Below are positions 8,152-18,492 of a stretch of 64,000 bases of DNA, piece after piece. The stretch covers positions 160,161 through 224,160 of the forward strand of contig NZ_RAPZ01000010.1 in NCBI RefSeq assembly GCF_003610375.1, read 5' to 3'. This DNA is from Sphingomonas sp. PP-CC-1A-547. GTDB taxonomy: Bacteria; Pseudomonadota; Alphaproteobacteria; Sphingomonadales; Sphingomonadaceae. The position numbers and the translations under genes are program-made. The notes beneath the pieces are model-generated. The model ran no database searches, was not told the origin of the DNA, and was given only the letters and a program-made list of their open reading frames with translations. Position 1 is the stretch's first letter. Each line of letters opens with the position of its first letter.

Positions 8152-9014
8152 ATCCGCGTCCGCTCGCGCACCCGGTCGCCATCGAGCCGGTGTTCGAGAG
8201 CACCGGCCAGCGCCAGCGAACTCTCGACGAACGGTACGATCGGGCGCTCGTGAACGCGGCCGGCGAAGCGGATATCGCTACGGTTGAGGCGGTACTGGAT
8301 GTCCGGATAGGACGCAGACGGTACCCCGTCGACGAGGTTGCGGCGCGGCAGGCCCAGCGAGCGCAAGCCGTCGCGATCTGCCGCGGCGACGAGCCAGCCG
8401 AGCGCGTCGAGCAACGCGCCGTCGGGGCGCTCGTCGGTATCGATCTGCAACACCCAGCGGGTTTGCATTGCGTCTTGGAGGCGATTGCGTTGCGCGGCGA
8501 AATCGCCTGCGAGGGGGTGATGGGCGACCTCGACCCAGGGAAGACGCGCTGCAAGTTCGGAGGCTTCGTCAGCCGTGCCGTCGAGCAGGACGACGATCCG
8601 GGCAAACGCGGTGCGATAATCGGTCGCGATCTCGACGATGTCGTTGGCGTCGGCGGGCCGCGCCATGATGCCGAGGCCTATCGCGTGCGGCACAGTCGTC
8701 GCGGGAGCCGAGTGCGCTTGCGCTGAGCGATAATCAGGGAGAAAGCGGACATCGCCCCGCGCAACGGCGATCGGTTCCACCTCGAACCCAAACCGCCACG
8801 CCGCGTTCCGCAAACCGGCTGGGTCGAGCATCCAGCGCTCCGCAGGATCGCGCTGTAGGTCAACAAGCCCGCTTCCCAACCGAGCGACGATCTCGTCGGC
8901 AACCGCACCGACCTCGCTCACATCGCGAACAAGCAGGCGGCAGTGGCTACACTCGAACCAGTCCTCGCGCACGAGCCAGTCCCAGTTCCCACAGATCGAG
9001 CATCGTAATCGCAT
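8067..9014 (-). CDS. Zinc-ribbon protein with GT2-like domain
   Basis: 315 residues. The first 26 residues form a zinc ribbon (CSICGNWDW then FECSHCRL, two CxxC pairs). The remaining part resembles family 2 glycosyltransferases: ARIVVLLDGTADEA, FAAQRNRLQDAM, then WVLQIDTDERPDG with a DTDE acidic motif, and later RLNRSDIRFAGRVHE. This arrangement is like that of bacterial GT2 proteins with an N-terminal Cys-rich domain. The 3' end overlaps that of the convergent GT4 gene by 85 bp. It probably belongs to the same sugar-conjugate cluster. Function beyond a GT-like fold is inference. Confidence 0.7.
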   Translation of the reverse strand: MRLRCSICGNWDWLVREDWFECSHCRLLVRDVSEVGAVADEIVARLGSGLVDLQRDPAERWMLDPAGLRNAAWRFGFEVEPIAVARGDVRFLPDYRSAQAHSAPATTVPHAIGLGIMARPADANDIVEIATDYRTAFARIVVLLDGTADEASELAARLPWVEVAHHPLAGDFAAQRNRLQDAMQTRWVLQIDTDERPDGALLDALGWLVAAADRDGLRSLGLPRRNLVDGVPSASYPDIQYRLNRSDIRFAGRVHERPIVPFVESSLALAGALEHRLDGDRVRERTRIYEAMSTGAGRPEDEALLLVSFDPIAVR

Positions 9015-9085
9015 GGTCCCGGCAACCCGCGGCGCGAGGGAGCGGTTCCGCCGCTGGGACCGGCACCCTTCCGATCCAACCTACC

Positions 9086-9117
9086 GCCGTCATCCCGACT
9101 TTCGTCAGGATGACGGC
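9086..9117. terminator. Stem-loop downstream of pit
   Basis: Arms GCCGTCATCC (9086-9095) and GGATGACGGC (9108-9117) enclose a 12-nt loop, starting 9 bp after the pit stop codon. There is no T-run on the minus strand, so a factor-independent terminator is not certain. The sequence type (CGTCATCC...GGATGACG) is common as a dispersed repeat in sphingomonads. Confidence 0.6.
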
Positions 9118-9125
9118 CGAGCCGC

Positions 9126-10793
9126 TCAATACCCGAAACTATGCGCCAGCGTCAGCAGCAGCCAGTACAGGCCACCCGACAGCAGCATAGCCACCGGCAG
9201 AGTCATCACCCACGCCAGCGCCATGTTCATCACAGTCCGTCGCTGCAACCCAGCGCCGTTGGCAACGCTCGCACCCGCGACACCCGACGACAGGATATGC
9301 GTGGTCGACACCGGCATGCCGTATTTTACCGCCAGCAGGATTGTCGCCGCCGCGACCAGTTCGGCCGACGCGCCCATGCCGTAGGTCAGGTGCGTCTTGC
9401 CGATCCGCTCGCCGACGGTGACGACGATCCGCTTCCACCCGACCATCGTCCCGAGGCCCAGCGCCAGCGCGACGGTAACCTTCACCCAGGTCGGGATATA
9501 GCGCGTGCCTTGCTCGAGCCCGCTATTGTAGCTCTTGAGCGTCGTGATCTCCTGCGCGGTGAAGCGGCTCTGCGCGGACTTGTCCTCGGCGATCAGCTTG
9601 GTCGTATCAAGCACGAGGTACATGTCGTTGCGCAGGTTCGGCGTCGCCGCGGCAGGCACCTTGCCGAGCGAGCCATAGCTTTCGATCCGGCTCGACACGT
9701 CGTCCGACAGCGTCGCCAGCGCGCCATAGATGACCGGGTCGGCGACATGCTTGCTCTTCAGCGCCTTGGTGACCTGCGCACGCGACGTAGCGACGTCGGC
9801 GGGCGCACCATCGGCATGCGCGCGGTAAGCGGCCGATGCCGCCTGCGCGCTATGCACGAACGCCGGCATCGCGCTCTCAGGCATCGTCCGGTTCAGTGCG
9901 TAGGCCGTCGGCGCGCAGCCGATCAGGATGAGCATGATCAGCCCCATCCCCTTCTGCCCGTCATTGCTGCCATGCGCGAAGCTGACCGCGGTGCAGGTGC
10001 CGATCAGCAGCGCACGGATGCCGCGCGGCGGCGGCGTTTGTCCCTGGGGCGCCTCGTACAGCTTCTTGTCGCGGAGGAAGCGCTTCATCACAAGCAGCAG
10101 CAGCAGCGCGCCGACGAACCCGACGATCGGGCTGAACGCCAGCGCAGAGAGAACCTTCCACACCTGCACCATGTCGACGCCCGACGTGCCGTCCGCGCCG
10201 CCGCCGTTGATGAGTTGGTTGGCAAGGCCGACGCCGAGGATCGAGCCGATCAGCGCATGGCTCGACGAATTGGGCAGCCCGACCGCCCAGGTCGCGAGGT
10301 TCCACAGGATCGCCGCAAGCAGCAGCGCGAAGATCATAGCGAACCCGCCGACGCTGCCGACGTTCAGGATCAGGTCGACCGGCAACAACGTGACGATCGA
10401 ATACGCCACGGCGCCCGACGACAGCATCACGCCGAGGAAATTGAAGAACCCCGACCAGACGACCGCGAGCGGCGCGGGCATCGAATGCGTATAAATGACG
10501 GTGGCGACCGCGTTGGCGGTGTCGTGGAACCCGTTCACGAACTCGAACCCGAGCGCGATCAGCAGCGCGAGCGCGAGGAACGCGAACGCCCCGCCCGCCA
10601 GGCTCTCGCCGACCTGCGCGGTATCGAAGGCGATGCTGAACCCCGCATAGGCAAGCCCGCCGATCAGCACGGCGAGGAATATCCAGCGCCCGGACGGATG
10701 CAGCGAATGATCGAGCTTGGGACCGGTATGCGGCGCAGCGGTAGCGCTCGAATCAGCCGTCACCGCATCGGGTGCAAATGTGGAGGTTGCCAT
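9126..10793 (-). CDS. pit: Pit-family inorganic phosphate transporter
   Basis: 555 residues, an inner-membrane low-affinity phosphate/proton symporter. The PiT signatures are present twice: GFEFVNGFHDTANAVATVIY in the N-terminal half, and HGSNDGQKGMGLIMLILI plus GMPVSTTHILSSGVAGAS in the C-terminal half. A 150-residue soluble loop with alanine-rich helices separates the halves. Hydrophobic segments cover most of the rest. The start ATG 10793 is followed by about 35 cytosolic residues before the first helix. A Pho-box-like double repeat lies only 25 bp upstream, suggesting control by PhoB, most likely repression as reported for alphaproteobacterial pit genes. It is a single-gene transcript flanked by repeats. 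Confidence 0.95.
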   Translation of the reverse strand: MATSTFAPDAVTADSSATAAPHTGPKLDHSLHPSGRWIFLAVLIGGLAYAGFSIAFDTAQVGESLAGGAFAFLALALLIALGFEFVNGFHDTANAVATVIYTHSMPAPLAVVWSGFFNFLGVMLSSGAVAYSIVTLLPVDLILNVGSVGGFAMIFALLLAAILWNLATWAVGLPNSSSHALIGSILGVGLANQLINGGGADGTSGVDMVQVWKVLSALAFSPIVGFVGALLLLLVMKRFLRDKKLYEAPQGQTPPPRGIRALLIGTCTAVSFAHGSNDGQKGMGLIMLILIGCAPTAYALNRTMPESAMPAFVHSAQAASAAYRAHADGAPADVATSRAQVTKALKSKHVADPVIYGALATLSDDVSSRIESYGSLGKVPAAATPNLRNDMYLVLDTTKLIAEDKSAQSRFTAQEITTLKSYNSGLEQGTRYIPTWVKVTVALALGLGTMVGWKRIVVTVGERIGKTHLTYGMGASAELVAAATILLAVKYGMPVSTTHILSSGVAGASVANGAGLQRRTVMNMALAWVMTLPVAMLLSGGLYWLLLTLAHSFGY

Positions 10794-10817
10794 AGGAATG
10801 TGCAGTCGGCCCTTACG

Positions 10818-10835
10818 ATGACAATCTTATGACAG
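10818..10835 (-). promoter_or_regulatory. Pho box upstream of pit
   Basis: On the minus strand the sequence reads CTGTCATAAGATTGTCAT: two 7-bp repeats, CTGTCAT and TTGTCAT, spaced by 4 bp, differing by one base from each other and matching the PhoB consensus layout. It ends 24 bp before the pit ATG, close enough to block rather than activate initiation. Confidence 0.75.
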
Positions 10836-10884
10836 ATGTAAATCAAGCGATCGTTCGACCCTATTTGGGACGTCGCCCCCTACA

Positions 10885-11009
10885 ATCCTCCCCCGCCAGG
10901 GGGAGGTGGCTGGCCCTCGCCAGACGGAGGGGGAGGCAGAGGACAACGTGCGTTCCGTGTCCTCCCCCTCCGTCGCCTTCGGCGCCACCTCCCCCCTGCG
11001 GGGGAGGAT
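10885..11009. repeat. 125-bp dispersed palindromic element, copy 2
   Basis: Near-identical to the element at 3630-3752: the left 26-bp arm (10885-10910) is the same, and the right arm (10984-11009) differs only by a one-base shift in the C/G run. The inner inverted repeat is also kept. It lies downstream of the UrcA-family gene and may serve as its terminator. Confidence 0.85.
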
Positions 11010-11049
11010 GTTCGGAACCGACCTCCTCGACCTTAATCAGCGAGTTAAT

Positions 11050-11379
11050 TCACCGAGCTTCACCGATGCTCGCGAGCTGCATGCCATTGCGGCCGAACAA
11101 AGTGGCCATCTTCACGTCCGCATCCGCAGTCATTTCCTTGCGGCACTGCTGCGCGTCGGCGAGCGCCGCGAGGCCGGCGCCGTGCGATTGGCAGGCGCCG
11201 ACGATCGCCGAACGCAGCCGGCGCTGGAACGCCGTGCGCCCGACATCGCTGGTCAGGTCGAGCCCGGCGCGCGACACGCGCACCGATACCGGGTCACGCC
11301 CGGAACTCGCGGAAGCACCCGTGGAAAACAGGCAAGCGCCGACGATCGCCGCCGAAGCGACGCTGATGAAAAGCTTCAT
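11050..11379 (-). CDS. UrcA family secreted protein
   Basis: 109 residues from ATG 11379, which has GAGGAA nine bases upstream; a TTG at 11394 is possible but poorer. An N-terminal signal sequence (MKLFISVASAAIVGACLF, then ASA) leads to a mature part with VRVSRAGLDLTSDVGRTAF, the hallmark of UrcA proteins, and two cysteines (GACQS and QQCRKE) that probably form a disulfide. UrcA proteins are small periplasmic proteins of unknown role, common in sphingomonads. It is monocistronic, between a GFA gene and the palindromic element. Confidence 0.8.
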   Translation of the reverse strand: MKLFISVASAAIVGACLFSTGASASSGRDPVSVRVSRAGLDLTSDVGRTAFQRRLRSAIVGACQSHGAGLAALADAQQCRKEMTADADVKMATLFGRNGMQLASIGEAR

Positions 11380-11478
11380 GATGATGTTCCTCAAATGGTC
11401 CTGCGGTCCGCGAGGCTATGCCTGCGGGCGACGGCGCCAGCGCGTCGGGACACCTTTCTAAGTGCGGCATCTCCGACC

Positions 11479-11517
11479 ACGAACCACGTCGCTGCGCATC
11501 CCCTACCCGTGGTTCGT
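11479..11517. promoter_or_regulatory. 10-bp-arm inverted repeat between GFA and UrcA genes
   Basis: Perfect arms ACGAACCACG (11479-11488) and CGTGGTTCGT (11508-11517) are separated by 19 nt. The position, after the GFA stop and upstream of the UrcA start, fits either a terminator or an operator. There is no adjoining T-run. Confidence 0.4.
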
Positions 11518-11581
11518 TACGCTCGCGCGACGGTTTGACGACGGTCCGACGACGCGCCGAAACTCTAGATGAGGCGTTAGG

Positions 11582-11977
11582 TCACATCCCCGGATATCGC
11601 TCGAACGCAGGCAGAGCGGCCACATTCGCCATCCACGCCAATCGGTCGGCCACCTGGATATGCGTACCCGGCGCGACCGCCTCGGGATCGTCCAGCGTAC
11701 AGGATTGCACGTCGATGATCCCCGGCAGATACTCGGCATTGGTATAGAACAGTCCCGTCCCGCACCGTCCGCAGAATTGACGCCGACCGCTCGCCGACGA
11801 TTCATACGTCACCGGATCGCCCGAGATGGTCACCTGCTCGGACCTGAATGCGATCCAGCCTACCATCGGCGCACCCGCGCTTCGCCGGCAATCGCCGCAA
11901 TGGCACAGCGCGTGATGCTCGGGCTCGCCCTCCGCGACATAGCTGATAGCTCCGCAATGACATCGTCCCGCCAGCAT
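11582..11977 (-). CDS. GFA (CENP-V/glutathione-dependent formaldehyde-activating) domain protein
   Basis: 131 residues with the zinc-binding cysteine pattern of the GFA family: GRCHCGAISY, CHCGDCRRSAG and QFCGRCGTGLFY. The family fold is a small beta-tent that binds zinc. Although named after the glutathione-formaldehyde enzyme, most members have no proven reaction. The ATG at 11977 is clear. It is divergent from the helicase gene, with about 100 bp between. No nearby gene points to a substrate. Confidence 0.9.
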   Translation of the reverse strand: MLAGRCHCGAISYVAEGEPEHHALCHCGDCRRSAGAPMVGWIAFRSEQVTISGDPVTYESSASGRRQFCGRCGTGLFYTNAEYLPGIIDVQSCTLDDPEAVAPGTHIQVADRLAWMANVAALPAFERYPGM

Positions 11978-12077
11978 GCCCGCCTCCCTCTATGTTCTCA
12001 ACTTGTTCCACGTATCGTCGAACCGCGCAAGCCATACCCGCTTGCCCCATCGCCCCCCGTTCCCTACCTGTTCACCG

Positions 12078-14369
12078 GTGAACCAGATCGCCCAAACGTC
12101 CGCGCCGCAAGCAGAGCCTCCCTATCTGCGCGGTCTCAACCCGCCGCAGCGCGAGGCGGTGCTGACCACCGACGGGCCCGTCCTGATCATCGCCGGCGCC
12201 GGCACCGGCAAGACTGCGGCGCTCACCGCACGCCTCGCGCATCTGATCTTCACGAAGAAGGCATGGCCGTCCGAGATCCTCAGCGTCACCTTCACCAACA
12301 AGGCCGCGCGCGAGATGCGGGAGCGGGTCGGTCGTCTGGTCGGCGACGCGGTCGAGGGGATGCCGTGGCTCGGTACCTTCCACGCGATCGCCGCGAAGAT
12401 GCTGCGCCGCCACGCCGAACTGGTCGGGCTGCAATCGAACTTCACGATCCTCGATACCGACGACCAGTTGCGGTTGTTGAAGCAACTGATCCTCGCCGCC
12501 GACATCGACGAGAAGCGCTTTCCGACGCGCAGCCTCGCCGGGCTGATCGACCAGTGGAAGAACAAGGGCCTCGTCCCTGCCGACATCGATGCGGGCGAGA
12601 GCGAGCGTTACGCCAACGGTCGCGGTGGCGAGCTGTACCAGCAATACCAGGCGCGGTTGATCGCGCTCAACGCGTGCGATTTCGGCGACCTGCTGCTCCA
12701 CATGCTGGTCATCCTGAAAACGCACCGCGACGTGCTCGCGCAGTATCAGCAGCGTTTCAAATACATCATGGTCGACGAGTATCAGGACACCAACTCGTCG
12801 CAATATCTCTGGCTGCGGCTGCTCGCGCAGGAGCGCAAGAACATCGCCTGCGTCGGCGACGACGACCAGTCGATCTATTCGTGGCGCGGTGCGCAGGTCG
12901 AGAACATCCTGAAGTTCGAGCGCGACTTTCCCGGCGCGAAGGTCATCCGCCTCGAACAGAATTACCGCAGCACGCCGCACATCCTCGGCGCGGCGTCGGG
13001 CGTGATCGCCAACAATGGCGGGCGGCTCGGCAAGCAGCTCTGGACCGAGCGCGACGTCGGCGAGAAGGTCAAGGTCATCGGCGTCTGGGACGGCCCCGAG
13101 GAAGCGCGCCGCGTCGGCGAGGAGATCGACATCGTCCGCCGCTCCGGCAAGAGCCTCGACGAGGTCGCGATCCTGGTGCGCGCGCAGCACCAGACCCGCG
13201 AGTTCGAGGACCGCTTCATCGCGATCGGCATGCCGTACAAGATCGTCGGCGGCTTCCGCTTCTACGAACGCGCCGAGATCCGCGATGCGCTGGCGTATCT
13301 CCGCGTCGTCAACCAGCCGGCGGACGATCTCGCCTTCGAACGCATCGTCAACGTCCCAAAGCGCGGCCTCGGCGACAAGGCGGTCGCGCGCATCCACCAG
13401 CTCGCGCGCGCCACCGGCACGCCGCTGACCACCGCCGCCGCGCGCATCCTCGACACCGACGAACTGACCGGGGCGGCGAAGAAATCGCTCGGCCGCCTGG
13501 TCGGCGACATCGCCCGCTGGCGCGACATGGCAACCAGCCTGCCGCACGCCGAACTCGCGCGTCAGTTGCTCGACGAGAGCGGCTATACCGCGATGTACCA
13601 GGCCGAGAAATCGGTCGAGGCGACCGGCCGCCTCGAGAACCTGAGCGAACTCGTCCGCGCGATGGAGGAATACGACTCGCTCGGCGCATTCCTCGAACAC
13701 GTCAGTCTCGTGATGGACAACGAGGGCGGCGCGCAGGATCCGCAGGTCACGATCATGACCATCCACGCCGCCAAGGGCCTCGAATACGACACGGTGTTCC
13801 TGGTCGGCTGGGAGGAAGGCCTGTTCCCGTCGCAGCGCTCGCTCGACGAAGGCGGCGTGAAGAGCCTCGAAGAGGAACGCCGCCTCGCCTATGTCGCGAT
13901 CACGCGCGCACGCCGACTTGCGGTCATCATCCACGCTGCCAATCGCCGCATCTACGGCCAGTGGAATTCCTCGATTCCGAGCCGTTTCGTCGCCGAACTC
14001 CCCGCCGAACATATCGACACCGAAACCACGATGTCGGGCGGCGCGAGCCTATGGCAAGCCAACTGGTCCGACCGCGCCGACCCGTTCGCCGACGTCGCCC
14101 GCGGCACCGGTCGCGGTCCCGGCTGGCAGCGCGCGTCGGGCACCGGCAGCACCTTCTCCACCAAACCCGCACGCGTCGTCGAAAGCCGGTCCAGCGCGAT
14201 CAGCCTCGGCAACAAGGGCCGCGACGACCTGTCGCTCGGCATGCGCGTGTTCCACCAGAAATTCGGCTACGGGCTGATCGCCGAGATCGAAGGCAACAAG
14301 CTGGAGATCGACTTCGAACAGTCCGGCCGCAAGCGCGTGATGGACAGCTTCGTGACACTCACGCCGTAA
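12078..14369 (+). CDS. uvrD: UvrD/PcrA-type ATP-dependent DNA helicase
   Basis: 763 residues of superfamily 1A helicase. Visible motifs: Q-motif region LNPPQREAV, Walker A AGAGTGKTAAL, motif Ia TFTNKAAREM, Walker B VDEYQDTNSSQY, motif III GDDDQSIYSWRGA, motif IV RLEQNYRST, motif V TIHAAKGLEYD and motif VI AYVAITRARR. The C-terminal tail (VFHQKFGYGLI...) is the Tudor-like RNA-polymerase-interaction domain typical of PcrA/UvrD. The start is uncertain: GTG 12078 (MNQIAQTS) gives normal family length; an in-frame ATG at 11976 would overlap the divergent GFA gene and add a Pro/His-rich stretch that does not look coding. Roles are nucleotide-excision repair and removal of stalled polymerase or RecA. 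Confidence 0.93.
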   Translation: MNQIAQTSAPQAEPPYLRGLNPPQREAVLTTDGPVLIIAGAGTGKTAALTARLAHLIFTKKAWPSEILSVTFTNKAAREMRERVGRLVGDAVEGMPWLGTFHAIAAKMLRRHAELVGLQSNFTILDTDDQLRLLKQLILAADIDEKRFPTRSLAGLIDQWKNKGLVPADIDAGESERYANGRGGELYQQYQARLIALNACDFGDLLLHMLVILKTHRDVLAQYQQRFKYIMVDEYQDTNSSQYLWLRLLAQERKNIACVGDDDQSIYSWRGAQVENILKFERDFPGAKVIRLEQNYRSTPHILGAASGVIANNGGRLGKQLWTERDVGEKVKVIGVWDGPEEARRVGEEIDIVRRSGKSLDEVAILVRAQHQTREFEDRFIAIGMPYKIVGGFRFYERAEIRDALAYLRVVNQPADDLAFERIVNVPKRGLGDKAVARIHQLARATGTPLTTAAARILDTDELTGAAKKSLGRLVGDIARWRDMATSLPHAELARQLLDESGYTAMYQAEKSVEATGRLENLSELVRAMEEYDSLGAFLEHVSLVMDNEGGAQDPQVTIMTIHAAKGLEYDTVFLVGWEEGLFPSQRSLDEGGVKSLEEERRLAYVAITRARRLAVIIHAANRRIYGQWNSSIPSRFVAELPAEHIDTETTMSGGASLWQANWSDRADPFADVARGTGRGPGWQRASGTGSTFSTKPARVVESRSSAISLGNKGRDDLSLGMRVFHQKFGYGLIAEIEGNKLEIDFEQSGRKRVMDSFVTLTP

Positions 14370-14390
14370 CGGCATCAGACACGAGAAGGA

Positions 14391-14732
14391 TCAGCCGGCG
14401 GTCTGATCCGCAAGCGAGAAGATCCGCTCCATCACCGCCCATTTCGGCCCGTCCGCAGCGATCGGCTTCTGATACACGTCCATCGCCGTCTCCCAGGACG
14501 CGACGACCGGCTGCAACGCCGGGTCGGCCGCGCGTGGAAAATCGTCCTCGACCTCGGCAATCATCACGAGCCGGTCGGCGACCTGCCAGATCTCCATCTC
14601 TCGATACCCCCGCTGGACGATGTCGCGCACGACCTCGGGCCACACGGCGCCCGGCGCGTGTCGTTCACGGTAGGCGGCGATCAGGGCTGCGTCGTCGACG
14701 AGGTCCAGCGCGGTCACGATGCGATACGTCAC
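14391..14732 (-). CDS. L-rhamnose/L-fucose mutarotase-family protein (COG3254)
   Basis: 113 residues. The pattern DLVDDAALIAAYRERHAPGA, then WPEVVRDIVQRGYREMEIW and a Trp-rich C-terminal segment ending in WAVMERIF, matches the RhaM-type mutarotases, dimeric alpha/beta-barrel enzymes that interconvert sugar anomers. GTG 14732 was chosen because GAAGGAA lies 7 nt upstream; an upstream frame extension to 14789 looks non-coding. It is divergent from the fucose catabolic operon, so the likely substrate is L-fucopyranose, supplying the anomer used by the fucose dehydrogenase. Residue conservation does not separate fucose from rhamnose. Confidence 0.82.
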   Translation of the reverse strand: MTYRIVTALDLVDDAALIAAYRERHAPGAVWPEVVRDIVQRGYREMEIWQVADRLVMIAEVEDDFPRAADPALQPVVASWETAMDVYQKPIAADGPKWAVMERIFSLADQTAG

Positions 14733-14790
14733 GGAAATTCCTTCGATACGGCGTACTCCCGCGACAATAGCGCCGCCGCCCCTTTTCAAA

Positions 14791-14803
14791 AGTCACTTTG
14801 ACT
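14791..14803. promoter_or_regulatory. Candidate operator in the fucose divergent promoter
   Basis: The dyad AGTCA-ctt-TGACT is embedded in an unusually AT-rich stretch (14785-14810) midway between the divergent mutarotase and SDR genes. A site here could control both transcripts, perhaps through the IclR regulator at 21181. The short arms make this tentative. Confidence 0.4.
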
Positions 14804-14844
14804 AATAAAACCACCGAAACGCACAACGACGCGCAGGAGATGGA

Positions 14845-15585
14845 ATGAGACTGTCCGGCAAGACCGCGGTAGTGACCGCGGCGGCACAAGGCATCGGCCG
14901 CGCCACCGCAGAACGCTTCCGCGACGAGGGCGCACGGGTCTTCGCGCTCGATCGTGATGGCGATACGCTGCAGGCGATCGACGGCGTCGAACGTCTGGTC
15001 GTCGACCTGCTCGACGCCAGCGCGATTGCCGCGCTGCCCGCCACGATCGGCGACATCGACATTCTCGCCAACGTCGCCGGCTTCGTCGCGGCGGGCGATA
15101 TCCTGCAAGGCAGCGACGACGACTGGATGCTGTCGTTCGACCTCAACGTCCACGCGATGCACCGCATGACCCGCGCGTTCCTGCCCGGCATGCTCGCACG
15201 CGGCGGCGGCGCGATCGTCAACATGAGCAGCATCGCGTCGAGCGTGAAGGGCATCCCCAACCGCTACGCCTACGGCGCATCGAAGGCGGCGGTGGTCGGG
15301 CTGACTAAAGCGATCGCAGCCGATTTCGTCGGCCGCGGAATCCGCTGCAACTGCGTGTGCCCAGGCACGATCGAGACCCCGTCCTTGCGCGAACGCATCG
15401 TCTCGCAAGCAGGGACTCAGGGCATTTCGGTCAGCGAGGCCGACGCCGCGTTCGTCGCGCGCCAGCCGATGGGCCGGCTCGGCCGCGCCGAGGAGATCGC
15501 AGCGCTGTTCCTGTATCTCGCCAGCGACGAATCGAGCTTCACCACCGGCGCGGTCCACGTGATCGACGGCGGCTGGGTCAACTAA
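14845..15585 (+). CDS. SDR oxidoreductase, probable 2-keto-3-deoxy-L-fuconate dehydrogenase
   Basis: 246 residues of classical short-chain dehydrogenase. The NAD-binding motif is TAAAQGIGRA, followed by LANVAGF (NNAG equivalent), the catalytic Ser in IVNMSSIAS and the YAYGASK Tyr/Lys pair; it ends in TGAVHVIDGGWVN. GGAG precedes the ATG. It is the first gene of a five-gene operon. By position and by similarity to the Xanthomonas-type route it would oxidise 2-keto-3-deoxy-L-fuconate at C4 to the 2,4-diketo acid that the next gene product cleaves. The substrate is inferred from context; the SDR fold is certain. Confidence 0.85.
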   Translation: MRLSGKTAVVTAAAQGIGRATAERFRDEGARVFALDRDGDTLQAIDGVERLVVDLLDASAIAALPATIGDIDILANVAGFVAAGDILQGSDDDWMLSFDLNVHAMHRMTRAFLPGMLARGGGAIVNMSSIASSVKGIPNRYAYGASKAAVVGLTKAIAADFVGRGIRCNCVCPGTIETPSLRERIVSQAGTQGISVSEADAAFVARQPMGRLGRAEEIAALFLYLASDESSFTTGAVHVIDGGWVN

Positions 15586-15595
15586 GGATCATCCC

Positions 15596-16437
15596 ATGAA
15601 ATTATTGCGTTACGGCCCGCGCGGCCAGGAAAAGCCCGGTATCCTCGATGAGGACGGCATCATCCGCACGCTTCCCGCGGACCTCGGCGATATCGCTGGC
15701 GACCTGCTCTCGCCTGAGGGGCTCGCGAAGATCGCCGCGCTCGACGTGACGACCTTGCCCAAGGTCGACGGTGCGCCGCGGATCGGGCCGTGCGTCACGC
15801 GGACCGGCAAGTTCATCTGCATCGGCCTGAATTATTCGGACCACGCCGCCGAGAGCAACATGGCCCTCCCCGCCGAGCCGGTCGTGTTCGGTAAGTGGAC
15901 CAGCGCGATCCAGGGCCCGAACGACGATGTCGAGATCCCGCGCGGCTCCGAAAAGACCGATTGGGAGGTCGAACTCGGCGTCGTCATCGGTACGCCCGGC
16001 CGCCACATTGCGAAGGAAGACGCGCTGTCGCATGTCGCCGGCTATTGCGTCGTCCACGACGTGTCCGAGCGTGCGTTCCAACTCGAGCGTGGCGGCACGT
16101 GGGACAAGGGCAAGGGCTGTGACACGTTCGGGCCGATCGGTCCCTGGCTCGTCACCGCGGACGAGGTCGGCGATCCCCAAAAGCTGGGCCTGTGGCTCGA
16201 AGTCGACGGCCATCGCTATCAGGACGGAACGACCGCCAACATGATCTTCGACGTCGCGACGATCGTGTCCTACCTCAGCGACTTCTGCACGCTGGAGGCG
16301 GGCGACATCATCTCGACCGGTACGCCCAAGGGCGTCGGTCTCGGCCAGAAGCCGCCGGTATATCTGCGTGCAGGCCAGACGGTCCGCCTCGGCATCGATG
16401 GCCTCGGCGAGCAGACGCAGACGATGGTCGCCGCCGC

Positions 16438-16441
<4 letters not shown>
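15596..16441 (+). CDS. FAH-family hydrolase, probable 2,4-diketo-3-deoxy-L-fuconate hydrolase
   Basis: 281 residues of the fumarylacetoacetate-hydrolase superfamily: ICIGLNYSDHAAE, PVVFGKWTSAI, the metal-binding WEVELGVVIG, VHDVSERAFQLER, KGCDTFGPIGPWL and GDIISTGTPKGVGLG. An AAGGA ribosome site precedes the ATG. In this pathway the enzyme hydrolyses L-2,4-diketo-3-deoxyfuconate to pyruvate and L-lactate, which explains the L-lactate dehydrogenase gene downstream. The stop overlaps the GTG start of the dehydratase by 4 nt. Family membership is certain; the substrate is inferred from the cluster. Confidence 0.88.
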
Positions 16442-18464
<2,023 letters not shown>

Positions 18465-18492
18465 CGAACAAGAACATAATCAGGAGTGGATC

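Noticed and set aside
9141..10832. Long plus-strand frame opposite pit
   Set aside because: Gln/Arg-rich antisense frame; the PiT motifs are on the minus strand.
11660..14770. Very long open frame antisense to or in another frame of the helicase gene
   Set aside because: Arg/Pro-rich composition and complete overlap with a UvrD gene that shows all helicase motifs; high-GC codon bias creates such frames.
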